Positions 1-7,147 of a stretch of 15,064 nt of DNA are shown one piece after another. The stretch's first letter is position 1; each line of letters begins with the position of its first letter. The translations under genes were made by a program, and so were the position numbers. Below the pieces are notes generated by a model. It did no database searches. It was not told the origin of the DNA and saw only the letters and a program-made list of their open reading frames with translations. Source of the stretch: Chloroflexota bacterium (GTDB lineage Bacteria; Chloroflexota; Anaerolineae; Promineifilales; Promineifilaceae); contig QQUD01000286.1 in NCBI GenBank assembly GCA_008501785.1, positions 1-15,064 on the forward strand. The letters are read 5' to 3'.

Positions 1-552
1 GTTGAGCGGTTTGGGTTGGTTTCTTACAATTGTGAGGATGCGTTTGAACGTTATGCACAGCAGGTTACGGCCGTTTCCCACCCCACCTTCCACAAAATCA
101 CAAACATGGCGTGGGATGATATTTGGATGCGTCCTGTCGCCACCCAAGTTGCTGAAGAGATTGAGATTTACCGTGAGGAATTTAGCATGATCTTGGCCGA
201 TTTGGGTCAATTGCCACAGGATAAACCTATTTTGGCAGAAGGCGCAGCGCTCATGCCGGAACTGGTGGTTCCGCTGCTGGCTTCACCAAATCAAGCTGCC
301 TGGATGGTACCGACTGAACCATTTCAACGCGAAACGTATGCCAAACGGACCTGGATTCACGACATTTTACAGACGTGCCGCAATCCTGATGTTGCATTTC
401 GCAACTGGATGGACCGAGATGTGGCCTTTGCAAAATGGGTGGCGGCAGAAACGGCCGTTTCCCACCTCACTCTCTTCACCACCGACGGCACATGCACGAT
501 TGATGAAACGGCTGTTCTCCTTGCCCAACACTTTGGTTTGCTGACAAGCTGA
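1..552 (+). CDS. Probable P-loop kinase-like protein, 3' part (5' end outside window)
   Basis: The frame is open from base 1 (reads VERFGLVSYNCEDAF...) to a TGA at 550-552, so the gene is truncated by the window edge; the TTG at 16 is only the first possible start and is probably not real. About 184 codons are visible. The stretch PILAEGAALMPELV (codons about 76-89 from the TTG) looks like the hydrophobic strand with an acidic residue that carries Walker B in small P-loop kinases. It is followed by VPTEPFQRETYAKR and by a C-terminal TTDGTCTIDET-like segment common in nucleoside-kinase-like folds. The P-loop itself would lie upstream and is not seen, so the kinase assignment is inference. It contains two copies of the ACGGCCGT palindrome (67, 451), the second giving ETAVS. 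The stop codon falls inside a 16-bp tandem duplication. It could equally be called a conserved hypothetical protein. Confidence 0.75.
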   Translation, partial: VERFGLVSYNCEDAFERYAQQVTAVSHPTFHKITNMAWDDIWMRPVATQVAEEIEIYREEFSMILADLGQLPQDKPILAEGAALMPELVVPLLASPNQAAWMVPTEPFQRETYAKRTWIHDILQTCRNPDVAFRNWMDRDVAFAKWVAAETAVSHLTLFTTDGTCTIDETAVLLAQHFGLLTS

Positions 553-569
553 CTTGCTGACAGGCTGAT
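538..569. repeat. 16-bp imperfect tandem duplication over the stop codon of the first gene
   Basis: Bases 538-553 (TTGCTGACAAGCTGAC) and 554-569 (TTGCTGACAGGCTGAT) match at 14 of 16 positions. The first copy encodes the last residues and the TGA stop of the preceding gene; the second lies just beyond it. It may be a recent slippage event that left a duplicated gene end. Confidence 0.7.
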
Positions 570-589
570 TAGCTTCTTTACTCCCAGCT

Positions 590-598
590 TGGTATGAT
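590..598 (+). promoter_or_regulatory. Possible extended -10 promoter for the LOG/IPK pair
   Basis: TGG followed by TATGAT (593-598) fits an extended -10 element. The best -35 candidate is TTAGCT at 569-574, 18 bp upstream, which is weak. Transcription would begin near 605 and leave a leader of roughly 36 nt before the ATG at 641. Confidence 0.35.
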
Positions 599-630
599 CC
601 CCACCACTTGTCTTAAACGGAAAAACTTGT

Positions 631-634
631 GAGG
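631..634 (+). promoter_or_regulatory. Ribosome binding site deciding the LOG-family start
   Basis: GAGG lies 6 nt before ATG 641. It overlaps the in-frame GTG at 629, so the GTG cannot use it; this favours the ATG as the true start. Confidence 0.6.
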
Positions 635-640
635 TTCGCC

Positions 641-1180
641 ATGCGAAAAGTCATTTCAGTATTTGGAAGTTCAGCACCTAAACCGGGGAGCCAGCCATAC
701 GATGAAGCCCATACAGTTGGCAGATTGCTGGCAGAAGCTGGCTTTGCTGTGGCAACTGGTGGGTACATCGGCACGATGACGGCCGTTTCTCAAGGTGCCG
801 CCGCAGCCGGGGGGCATGTCATTGGCGTTACCTCAGACCAAATCGAGCAATTCCGTCCAATTGGCCCGAACGAATGGATCACAGAAGAAATTCGCTATGT
901 GACCTTGCGTGACCGGCTGATACATTTGGTAACAAAAAATGATGGCATGATCGTGCTGCCGGGTGGCATTGGCACCTTGTCTGAAATGTCGCTGGCGTGG
1001 AGCTTTTTGCAGGCGGGTGAGATGAGTAAACGGCCGTTAGTTCTACTCGGCGATCTCTGGCAAAACACTATCACTACCTTCAACGATCCGCAGTACATTC
1101 GTGAACCACACTTGGCCTTACTGAATTTTGCTGATACGCCAGAAACGGCCGTATCCTTCATCAAAAACAATATCGAATAA
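641..1180 (+). CDS. LOG-family protein (TIGR00725/lysine-decarboxylase-like Rossmann fold)
   Basis: 179 residues from ATG 641 (an in-frame GTG at 629 would add four). It begins with the Rossmann-type strand VISVFGSSAPKPG, continues with GFAVATGGYIGTMTAVSQGAAAAGG, and carries the family signature PGGIGTLSE at about residues 107-115, preceded by the conserved-type LRDR segment. Family members bind a nucleotide phosphate in the PGGxGTxxE loop; well-studied ones are cytokinin riboside 5'-monophosphate phosphoribohydrolases that release free base from N6-modified AMP in the cytoplasm. This protein is closer in look to the TIGR00725-type branch, where substrate is mostly unknown, so cytokinin activation is not claimed. 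It lies 68 nt upstream of the isopentenyl phosphate kinase on the same strand and may be co-transcribed. Palindrome copies at 779, 1030 and 1145 encode MTAVS, KRPL and ETAVS. Confidence 0.85.
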   Translation: MRKVISVFGSSAPKPGSQPYDEAHTVGRLLAEAGFAVATGGYIGTMTAVSQGAAAAGGHVIGVTSDQIEQFRPIGPNEWITEEIRYVTLRDRLIHLVTKNDGMIVLPGGIGTLSEMSLAWSFLQAGEMSKRPLVLLGDLWQNTITTFNDPQYIREPHLALLNFADTPETAVSFIKNNIE

Positions 1181-1217
1181 CGAATTGAATTTGTGAACAA
1201 TCTATTCATTCACAATT

Positions 1218-1245
1218 CACAATTCATTATTCACAATTCATTATT
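1218..1245. repeat. Exact 14-bp tandem repeat before the IPK start
   Basis: CACAATTCATTATT occurs twice head-to-tail (1218-1231 and 1232-1245), with a further partial copy upstream (TTCATTCACAATTCAC). The repeat fills the leader where a ribosome binding site would be expected. The sequence at 1181-1200, read as reverse complement, resembles it, so an imperfect hairpin is possible. Confidence 0.75.
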
Positions 1246-1248
1246 CGT

Positions 1249-2046
1249 ATGACTTCTCTCACCTTCCTCAAACTCGGCGGCTCCCTCATCACCGATAAAA
1301 CCAGCGTCGAAGCTGTCCGTTTCGATGTGCTCACTCGCTTGTGTCAAGAAATTGCTGACTTTCGCCAAACAAATCCTGAGATTAAATTGCTGATGGGTCA
1401 TGGCAGTGGCTCGTTTGGACATGTAGCTGCTGCCAAATACGGAACCCGCCAGGGCGTTTCCTCTCCGTCCGAGTGGGCTGGTTTTTCTGAAGTTAGCAGT
1501 GCGGCGGCTCGTTTAAATCGGATTGTGGTAGATGCACTGCAAGAAGCCGGTGTGCCAGCCCTTACTTTGCAGCCTTCGGCATCGGTGGTGTGTGAAAACG
1601 GCCGTATTGCCCAAATCGCCACCACACCTATCCAACACGCCCTTGATGCTGGATTGTTACCAGTCGTTCATGGTGATGTGGCTTTCGACACAGTTCGAGG
1701 CGGTACGATTATTTCTACCGAGGAAGTGATGATGGCTGTGGCCGAAACATTGCAACCATCATGGCTGCTGTTAGCAGGCGAGACAGCGGGCGTATTGGAT
1801 CAAAATGGAACAATTATACCTAAAATCACGCGTGAAAGTTTACCGGAAATAGCCTCAGCACTTGGTGGGTCACGAGGCACTGACGTGACCGGCGGTATGG
1901 CAAGCAAGGTAAACAGTATGTTGCAGTTGATCGATGAACATTCTCAACTAAACATTCGAATTTTTTCAGGTCTAAACGAAGGCCAGCTTCGAACCACTTT
2001 GCAAAATCCACAATCTTCCCCTGGCACATTGTTGTGCGGCAAATAA
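1249..2046 (+). CDS. ipk: Isopentenyl phosphate kinase
   Basis: 265 residues, a usual length for the family. It is an amino-acid-kinase-fold enzyme that phosphorylates isopentenyl phosphate with ATP to isopentenyl diphosphate, the last step of the alternative mevalonate pathway. Visible marks are KLGGSLITDK (residues 8-17, ATP phosphate loop with the basic residues), HGSGSFGH (51-58, where the second His matches the catalytic histidine of archaeal IPKs), PVVHGDV (substrate/nucleotide loop) and GTDVTGGM with a following Lys (about 210-218). The GSFGH motif separates it from glutamate 5-kinases and UMP kinases. No Shine-Dalgarno sequence is seen before ATG 1249; the leader is a tandem repeat instead. 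The upstream LOG-family gene may share its transcript. No other mevalonate-pathway gene is in the window. One palindrome copy (1598) encodes ENGRI. Confidence 0.92.
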   Translation: MTSLTFLKLGGSLITDKTSVEAVRFDVLTRLCQEIADFRQTNPEIKLLMGHGSGSFGHVAAAKYGTRQGVSSPSEWAGFSEVSSAAARLNRIVVDALQEAGVPALTLQPSASVVCENGRIAQIATTPIQHALDAGLLPVVHGDVAFDTVRGGTIISTEEVMMAVAETLQPSWLLLAGETAGVLDQNGTIIPKITRESLPEIASALGGSRGTDVTGGMASKVNSMLQLIDEHSQLNIRIFSGLNEGQLRTTLQNPQSSPGTLLCGK

Positions 2047-2070
2047 AATATTAATTACTAATCTGGGTGG

Positions 2071-2100
2071 TTGACCCAATAAAAAAAACCTTGTTACAAT
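2071..2100 (+). promoter_or_regulatory. Sigma70-type promoter for the sensor operon
   Basis: TTGACC (2071-2076) and TACAAT (2095-2100) are separated by 18 bp, each one or two mismatches from consensus. The predicted start near 2107 gives a leader of about 105 nt before ATG 2213, long enough to hold control elements, though I see no convincing structure in it. This is the only clear promoter between the IPK gene and the binding-protein gene. Confidence 0.55.
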
Positions 2101-2212
2101 CAGCTTGAGCAAATGGCTGTTTCCATTGAACCCCTCATTTTTGCGATACAAGTTCCAGTAAAATCACACAAGTTTCACTTTTCCAACAAAATTGTGCACA
2201 GGTTAAGCGCTT

Positions 2213-3271
2213 ATGAATAACAAAACGCGAATATTAGTAACGAAAACCCTGTTTTATATGACACTTGGATTGATTTTAATGGGCTGTCAAAATTCAGGTC
2301 GTGCGCCTTTGGCTGAAGGAGCACAAGTAAAAGAGACAATAAATTCAGCCGAAGAGATGATTAATCGTGGATTTGACGAGATAAAAGCAACCAGGCAATG
2401 GAAAATTGCCTACGTTGTGAAGTCAATTCAACAAGAACGGCCGTATTGGATGAGTGTGCAGCAGGCGGCCAAGCAAGCAGGGCAAGACTTTGAGGTTGAA
2501 ATGATTGTTGTTGGCCCCGATGCGCCACCTGTGCCGGAATTTGCTGAACTACAAATTGCAATTGTGGTTGAATTGATTGAACAGGGAGATATTGATGGCC
2601 TCATAATTGGCCCAATGGATTCAACCCGGTTGGTACCAGTCGTTGAAAAAGCAATTGCAGCAGGAATTCCTGTCATTGCGCAAGGGACGCCAATTAATAG
2701 CGATCAATTGTTAACTTTTGTAGGTCTTGATAATCAAGCAGTAGGTAAGAGGTTGGGGCTGTGGGTTGCTGAGAAATTAAATGGGCAAGGAAACATTTTA
2801 ATCTTAGGTGGACCCGCTCAACAGCAAAATGCAATAGATCGTCGTAATGGGTTTATAGAGGGGCTGAGCCAAAGCAATGTTACTGTGCTTGATGTAGATG
2901 ATACCGATTGGACGCCTGAGGCAGGACAGGATGTGACTGCGGCATGGTTGGAGCAATATGCTGAGATAGATGCCATCATTGGTGTGGTTGATCAGGTTGC
3001 CATTGGGGCCAGTCAGGCTGTCGCATTAGCTGAAAGGGAAGGCATCCTTATTGCCGGGGTCGGGGGGTATCAGCCAGAAGCATTGGAATTGATCCGGTCA
3101 GGGGAAATTTCTGTATCAATTGCGCAAGTGCCCGATTTACAAGCCCGACGCGCAGTTCAGCTTATGATCCGTCATTTAGAAAATGGCGAACTGTTTGAGC
3201 CAACACACTTTTTTACAGACGTTCCCATGTACACACAAGAAAGCATTGAAAAAATAGAGAATAATCCCTAA
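2213..3271 (+). CDS. Sugar-type substrate-binding lipoprotein (Peripla_BP_4-like)
   Basis: 352 residues. The N-terminus has basic residues, a hydrophobic stretch and a lipobox LMGC ending at Cys25, so the protein should be lipid-anchored on the outer face of the membrane. The mature part has the type I periplasmic-binding fold of the ribose/galactose-binding group: WKIAYVVKSIQQERPYWMSV (first strand and helix, about residue 62), QGDIDGLIIGPMDS, AGIPVIAQGTPI, FVGLDNQAVGKRLGLWVAE, ILILGGPAQQQNAIDRRNGF, and AIIGVVDQVAIGASQAV. It probably binds a small sugar or related ligand; the ligand cannot be read from sequence. It is followed after 57 nt by a transmembrane hybrid histidine kinase, and no ABC permease or ATPase gene is nearby. 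The likely role is therefore ligand presentation to the kinase rather than transport. The ribosome site is weak (AGG 10 nt before the ATG). Confidence 0.88.
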   Translation: MNNKTRILVTKTLFYMTLGLILMGCQNSGRAPLAEGAQVKETINSAEEMINRGFDEIKATRQWKIAYVVKSIQQERPYWMSVQQAAKQAGQDFEVEMIVVGPDAPPVPEFAELQIAIVVELIEQGDIDGLIIGPMDSTRLVPVVEKAIAAGIPVIAQGTPINSDQLLTFVGLDNQAVGKRLGLWVAEKLNGQGNILILGGPAQQQNAIDRRNGFIEGLSQSNVTVLDVDDTDWTPEAGQDVTAAWLEQYAEIDAIIGVVDQVAIGASQAVALAEREGILIAGVGGYQPEALELIRSGEISVSIAQVPDLQARRAVQLMIRHLENGELFEPTHFFTDVPMYTQESIEKIENNP

Positions 3272-3328
3272 ACCTCTGAATAAATGCTGCCTAAAACACC
3301 AAAGTCAGAAAAACAAGGCTGAGATAAA

Positions 3329-6300
3329 ATGAAATTACCTCAATTTGTGAAGAATCCCTCAAATTCTATTACCGGACAGTTAACGAATCGAGTCATGCTG
3401 CTGTCTTCGATTGCTTTTTTAGCCGTTTTGGCAACGATTGGTACAACAATTTTTATCACATTGCAACAAGTTCAGATTCGGATGGATGCAAAAAGTTTTG
3501 AGGCTGCCAGAATTTTTGAGTCATTTTTTTTGGATATACAAAGTAGTCTATTAACAACAAGTTCCGTCATTTCCGCAGTAGATGATCCTGACCTGATTAT
3601 GCTGCAAACTTTAGCTCAAAACCCGGCCATTGTAGAGGTGCTCCTTACCGATCTGGATGGTCGAGTTGTAGCACAACGTCAGATATTAGGACGTTCAACA
3701 AAGCCTGAAGTGGAAACAGAATTGTGGCTAGAAAACCTGTCGGGAACAGGTCAGATTAGCATAGGGACAGTTATGTTTGAGGAAACACGGCCGTTTATAG
3801 ACATCGCCACTTTAACAACAGATGAAATTGGCCTATCAACTGGGATCCTGATAGCGAGAGTCGATCTAACCGAATTATGGAATTTAACCCTCGACATTCA
3901 AATAGGCGAAACTGGATATGCCTATATTGTCGATGATGCTGATCAGGTCGTCATGTTTCGAAATCAAAAACTTGTTGAAACTGGACCAAATTTAACAGAA
4001 CTAATTAGTAAAACACCATCAGAAATTGAAGACACGGGGTTAAGTTATTATGTTGGACTAAAAGGTCAGACTGTTTTAGCAAAAGCGAGATCGTTGCACA
4101 TTGTTCCCTGGTATACAGTGATTGAGCAGCCTTTGATAGAAGTTTTTAAACCACTATTAATCCCGGTTTCTCTTTTTCTTCTTGCTTTAATTGGGGTCGG
4201 TTTCATCTTATTTGCAACAACAAATTTTACCCGTCATCGAATTGTGGCTCCGTTAACGTCTTTAAATGATACAGTTAGTCAAATTATGAGCGGAGCGCTC
4301 GAGCAGCAGGTTTCAGTAAAAAGCAATGATGAGTTTGGACAATTAGGAAGCTCATTCAATAGTATGACGACTCAATTGCGAGATTTGATAAGAAATTTAG
4401 AGCAAGAGCTTTTTGACCGGAAACAGGCAGAAATTGCGCTGCGAGAAAGCGAGGAGCGGTACCGACAATTATTTGATATAGAACCAGATGCTTTGTTATT
4501 TGGAGATACTGAGACATTACAATTATTGGATGCGAACAGAGCTTCTGTAACCCAATATGGCTTTTCTCGTGATGAATTGTTGCAAATGAAAGTCAATGAT
4601 TTGTCAGCAGAACCTGAGGCTTCGGTGCGTGCGTTTCGTAAAGGCAAAACACACACATCAGTCCGCTACCATCGACGTAAGGATGGCACAATCTTTCCTG
4701 TTGAAATAAAGGCAACAACTTTTGATTGGCAAGGTCGTCGGGTTCAATTTGCCGCAATCCGAGATATTACCGAACGTAAGCAGGCCGAAGATTTGTTGCG
4801 AAAGAGTCAACAACGGTTAAGCATGATAGTTGAGCAGGTAGGAGCTATTATTTGGACAACAAATAAAGACCTCCGTTTCACTTCATCTCAAGGTGCAGGT
4901 CTGGCCTCATTGAACTTGCAGCTTGACCAAATCGTTGGTAGCACACTATTCGAGTATTTTCAAACCGATGACAAGGAATATCTACCAATTATTGCGCATC
5001 ATCGTGCTCTGAAAGGTGAATCTGCGACCTATGAGCAATCTTGGGACAATTACACCTTTCAAACCTGTCTGGAGCCAATGCGAAATGAATCTGGGGACAT
5101 AATAGGCGTTATTGGTATTTCAATAGACATCACAGACCATAGACAGGTAGAAGACGCATTACGTCAAAGCCAGGAGCGTTATCGAATTGTCTCCGAACTT
5201 ACATCCGATTATGCTTACGCCTTTCACGTTGATTCTTTTGGGAAATTAACTCGCCTATGGGTTACAGGCGCGCTAGAAAGAATTACCGAGTTCACGGCAG
5301 ATGAGTTACATGCTCGTGGCGGTTGGGAATCAATGATTTACCCTGAGGATATTTCGATTCCTATGGGGCAATACCAGGCTCTTTTGAAAGGAAAGTCAAA
5401 TGTTGTTGAGTATCGAATTGTTACCAAAAGTGGCAATATACGATGGATGCGTGATTATGGACGTCCAGAATGGGATGAGGAACAGGGCAGGACCGTTGCC
5501 ATTTATGGTGCTATTCAGGATATTACCGAGCGTAGATTGGCAGAAGAAGCGCTTAGAGAAAGTGAAGAAAATTTACGCATCACAATTAACTCTATTGGAG
5601 ATGCAGTTGTCTCAACTGATGTTGATGGCAATGTGACACGTATGAATTTTGTGGCAGAAGTCCTTACCGGTTGGAAACGAAATGAGGCAGTTGGGAAGCC
5701 GTTAACGGCCGTTTTTCACATCATCAATGCACACACCAGCGAACTGGTTGAAAATCCGGTGGGAAAAGTATTGAAAACTGGTCATGTAGTAGGTTTAGCA
5801 AACGACACCGTGCTCGTGGCAAAAGATGGTGCTGAATATCAAATCGCCGACTCTGGTGCACCCATTCGGGATGCAGATGGCAACATTACGGGAGTCGTGT
5901 TGGTGTTTCGGGATGTGACAGAGCAGCTACGAACAGAACAAGAACTATTAAAAGTAAAAAAATTGGAATCAGTGGGCATGTTAGCCGGAGGGATTGCCCA
6001 CGATTTTAACAACTTGTTGACAGGCCTTTTTGGTAATCTAGAATTAGCCAAGCTTTTTCTATCCCCCGAGCATAAATCACACAATTATCTTGCATCTGCC
6101 TGGAAATCATTGGAGAGCGCAACGAACTTAACCAAACAACTGCTTACCTTTGCCAAAGGAGGCGATCCGATAAAAGAAACACTTTCAATTGGCGAAGTGA
6201 TAACCGAAACCGCGCAATTTTCAATTCGAGGAAGCCGAGCCAAACTGCAAACAGATATTGTTTCAGATTTGTGGCTGGTCAACGCGGATAAAGGTCAGCT

Positions 6301-7054
6301 AAGCCAGGTGATAAGCAATCTAGTCATCAATGCCGAGCAGTCGATGCCTGCTGGCGGAGCGATCACAATTTCTGCCCAAAATATTGAAATCCCTGATGGC
6401 AAGTTTGTGCAGATTATGATTCAAGATGAAGGGGATGGGATTGCACCTCAACATATGGATAAGATTTTTGACCCATACTTTTCAACGAAACAGAAAGGGA
6501 GCGGCTTGGGATTGGCAATTACGCATTCAATTATTGCGAAGCATAACGGCCGTATCACCGTCGATTCCATCCTTGATCGCGGAACAATCTTTGCAGTGCA
6601 ATTGCCAGCCGTTCAGGGGGGGCAACAGACATGCACGGCACAATCGCTATTAGAAAATTCCGAATCTGTTATTACTTCAGCGCGGATTTTAGTAATGGAT
6701 GATGAAGAAGTGGTGCGACAAGTAATTGAGGCGATGCTTTCTGAGATGGGAATGGAAGGGCATTTTGTAGTAGAAGGCAGTGAAGCGGTTGCAGCTTACC
6801 GAGATTGTTTTGAGGGTGGTACGCCCTACGATCTTGTCATCACTGATTTAACAATTCCCGGCGGCATGGGCGGGCCAGAAGCCGCGCAAAAAATTCTAGA
6901 AATTAACCCAGAAGCAAAAATGATCGCGTCTAGTGGCTATGCAACTGATCCGGTGCTCGCCTATTATCAAAATTACGGCTACAAAGGCATTGTTATGAAA
7001 CCATTTCGTTTCGAAGATTTGCAAAACGTGATAATGCGGGTATTAGACATGTAA
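3329..7054 (+). CDS. Hybrid sensor histidine kinase: Cache-HAMP-4xPAS-HisKA-HATPase-REC
   Basis: 1241 residues. The order is: transmembrane segment (about 22-46); extracytoplasmic dCache-like sensor (about 47-270, with GYAYIVDDADQVVMF near 196); second membrane segment (about 273-299); HAMP (300-353); four PAS domains (about 370-485, 490-605, 610-735, 742-865), the first three ending in DITERKQAE, DITDHRQVE and DITERRLAE linkers and the fourth in DVTEQLRTE; dimerisation domain with phosphoacceptor His891 in AGGIAHDFNNLL; ATPase with N-box Asn near 1001, DEGDGIAP (1033-1040) and GSGLGLA; and a receiver domain with acidic pair D1124-D1125, phosphoacceptor Asp1173 (ITDLTIPGGMGG) and Lys1224 (MKPF). 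All catalytic residues are present, so it should be active in phosphotransfer. No HPt or separate output regulator is in the window, so the downstream partner is unknown. The gene follows a binding-protein lipoprotein in the same operon, which probably delivers the signal to the Cache domain. Confidence 0.93.
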   Translation: MKLPQFVKNPSNSITGQLTNRVMLLSSIAFLAVLATIGTTIFITLQQVQIRMDAKSFEAARIFESFFLDIQSSLLTTSSVISAVDDPDLIMLQTLAQNPAIVEVLLTDLDGRVVAQRQILGRSTKPEVETELWLENLSGTGQISIGTVMFEETRPFIDIATLTTDEIGLSTGILIARVDLTELWNLTLDIQIGETGYAYIVDDADQVVMFRNQKLVETGPNLTELISKTPSEIEDTGLSYYVGLKGQTVLAKARSLHIVPWYTVIEQPLIEVFKPLLIPVSLFLLALIGVGFILFATTNFTRHRIVAPLTSLNDTVSQIMSGALEQQVSVKSNDEFGQLGSSFNSMTTQLRDLIRNLEQELFDRKQAEIALRESEERYRQLFDIEPDALLFGDTETLQLLDANRASVTQYGFSRDELLQMKVNDLSAEPEASVRAFRKGKTHTSVRYHRRKDGTIFPVEIKATTFDWQGRRVQFAAIRDITERKQAEDLLRKSQQRLSMIVEQVGAIIWTTNKDLRFTSSQGAGLASLNLQLDQIVGSTLFEYFQTDDKEYLPIIAHHRALKGESATYEQSWDNYTFQTCLEPMRNESGDIIGVIGISIDITDHRQVEDALRQSQERYRIVSELTSDYAYAFHVDSFGKLTRLWVTGALERITEFTADELHARGGWESMIYPEDISIPMGQYQALLKGKSNVVEYRIVTKSGNIRWMRDYGRPEWDEEQGRTVAIYGAIQDITERRLAEEALRESEENLRITINSIGDAVVSTDVDGNVTRMNFVAEVLTGWKRNEAVGKPLTAVFHIINAHTSELVENPVGKVLKTGHVVGLANDTVLVAKDGAEYQIADSGAPIRDADGNITGVVLVFRDVTEQLRTEQELLKVKKLESVGMLAGGIAHDFNNLLTGLFGNLELAKLFLSPEHKSHNYLASAWKSLESATNLTKQLLTFAKGGDPIKETLSIGEVITETAQFSIRGSRAKLQTDIVSDLWLVNADKGQLSQVISNLVINAEQSMPAGGAITISAQNIEIPDGKFVQIMIQDEGDGIAPQHMDKIFDPYFSTKQKGSGLGLAITHSIIAKHNGRITVDSILDRGTIFAVQLPAVQGGQQTCTAQSLLENSESVITSARILVMDDEEVVRQVIEAMLSEMGMEGHFVVEGSEAVAAYRDCFEGGTPYDLVITDLTIPGGMGGPEAAQKILEINPEAKMIASSGYATDPVLAYYQNYGYKGIVMKPFRFEDLQNVIMRVLDM

Positions 7055-7106
7055 AATGGGTACAATAAGCCATTGAATGAATTCGACGTCTAAAATTACA
7101 AACAAG

Positions 7107-7124
7107 CCCAAAATTCATTTTGGG
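7107..7124. repeat. Perfect 7-bp hairpin in the leader of the macroglobulin gene
   Basis: CCCAAAA (7107-7113), loop TTCA and TTTTGGG (7118-7124) form a perfect stem between the kinase stop and the next start. No T-run follows, so a classical terminator is unlikely. It ends 11 nt before the GGAG ribosome site at 7136. Confidence 0.5.
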
Positions 7125-7147
7125 GCAACTTCAACGGAGAAAACAAT

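Noticed and set aside
2065..2090. Short stem TGGGT/ACCCA followed by an A-run, as a possible terminator after ipk
   Set aside because: The run is A rather than T on the plus strand, the stem has only 5 bp, and the site overlaps a good -35 hexamer; it is better explained as part of the promoter region.
7061..7066. TACAAT as a -10 box for the macroglobulin gene
   Set aside because: No acceptable -35 hexamer lies 16-18 bp upstream and there is no TG extension.
7107..7130. The 7-bp hairpin as intrinsic terminator of the sensor operon
   Set aside because: No T-run follows the stem. It is kept as a hairpin only.
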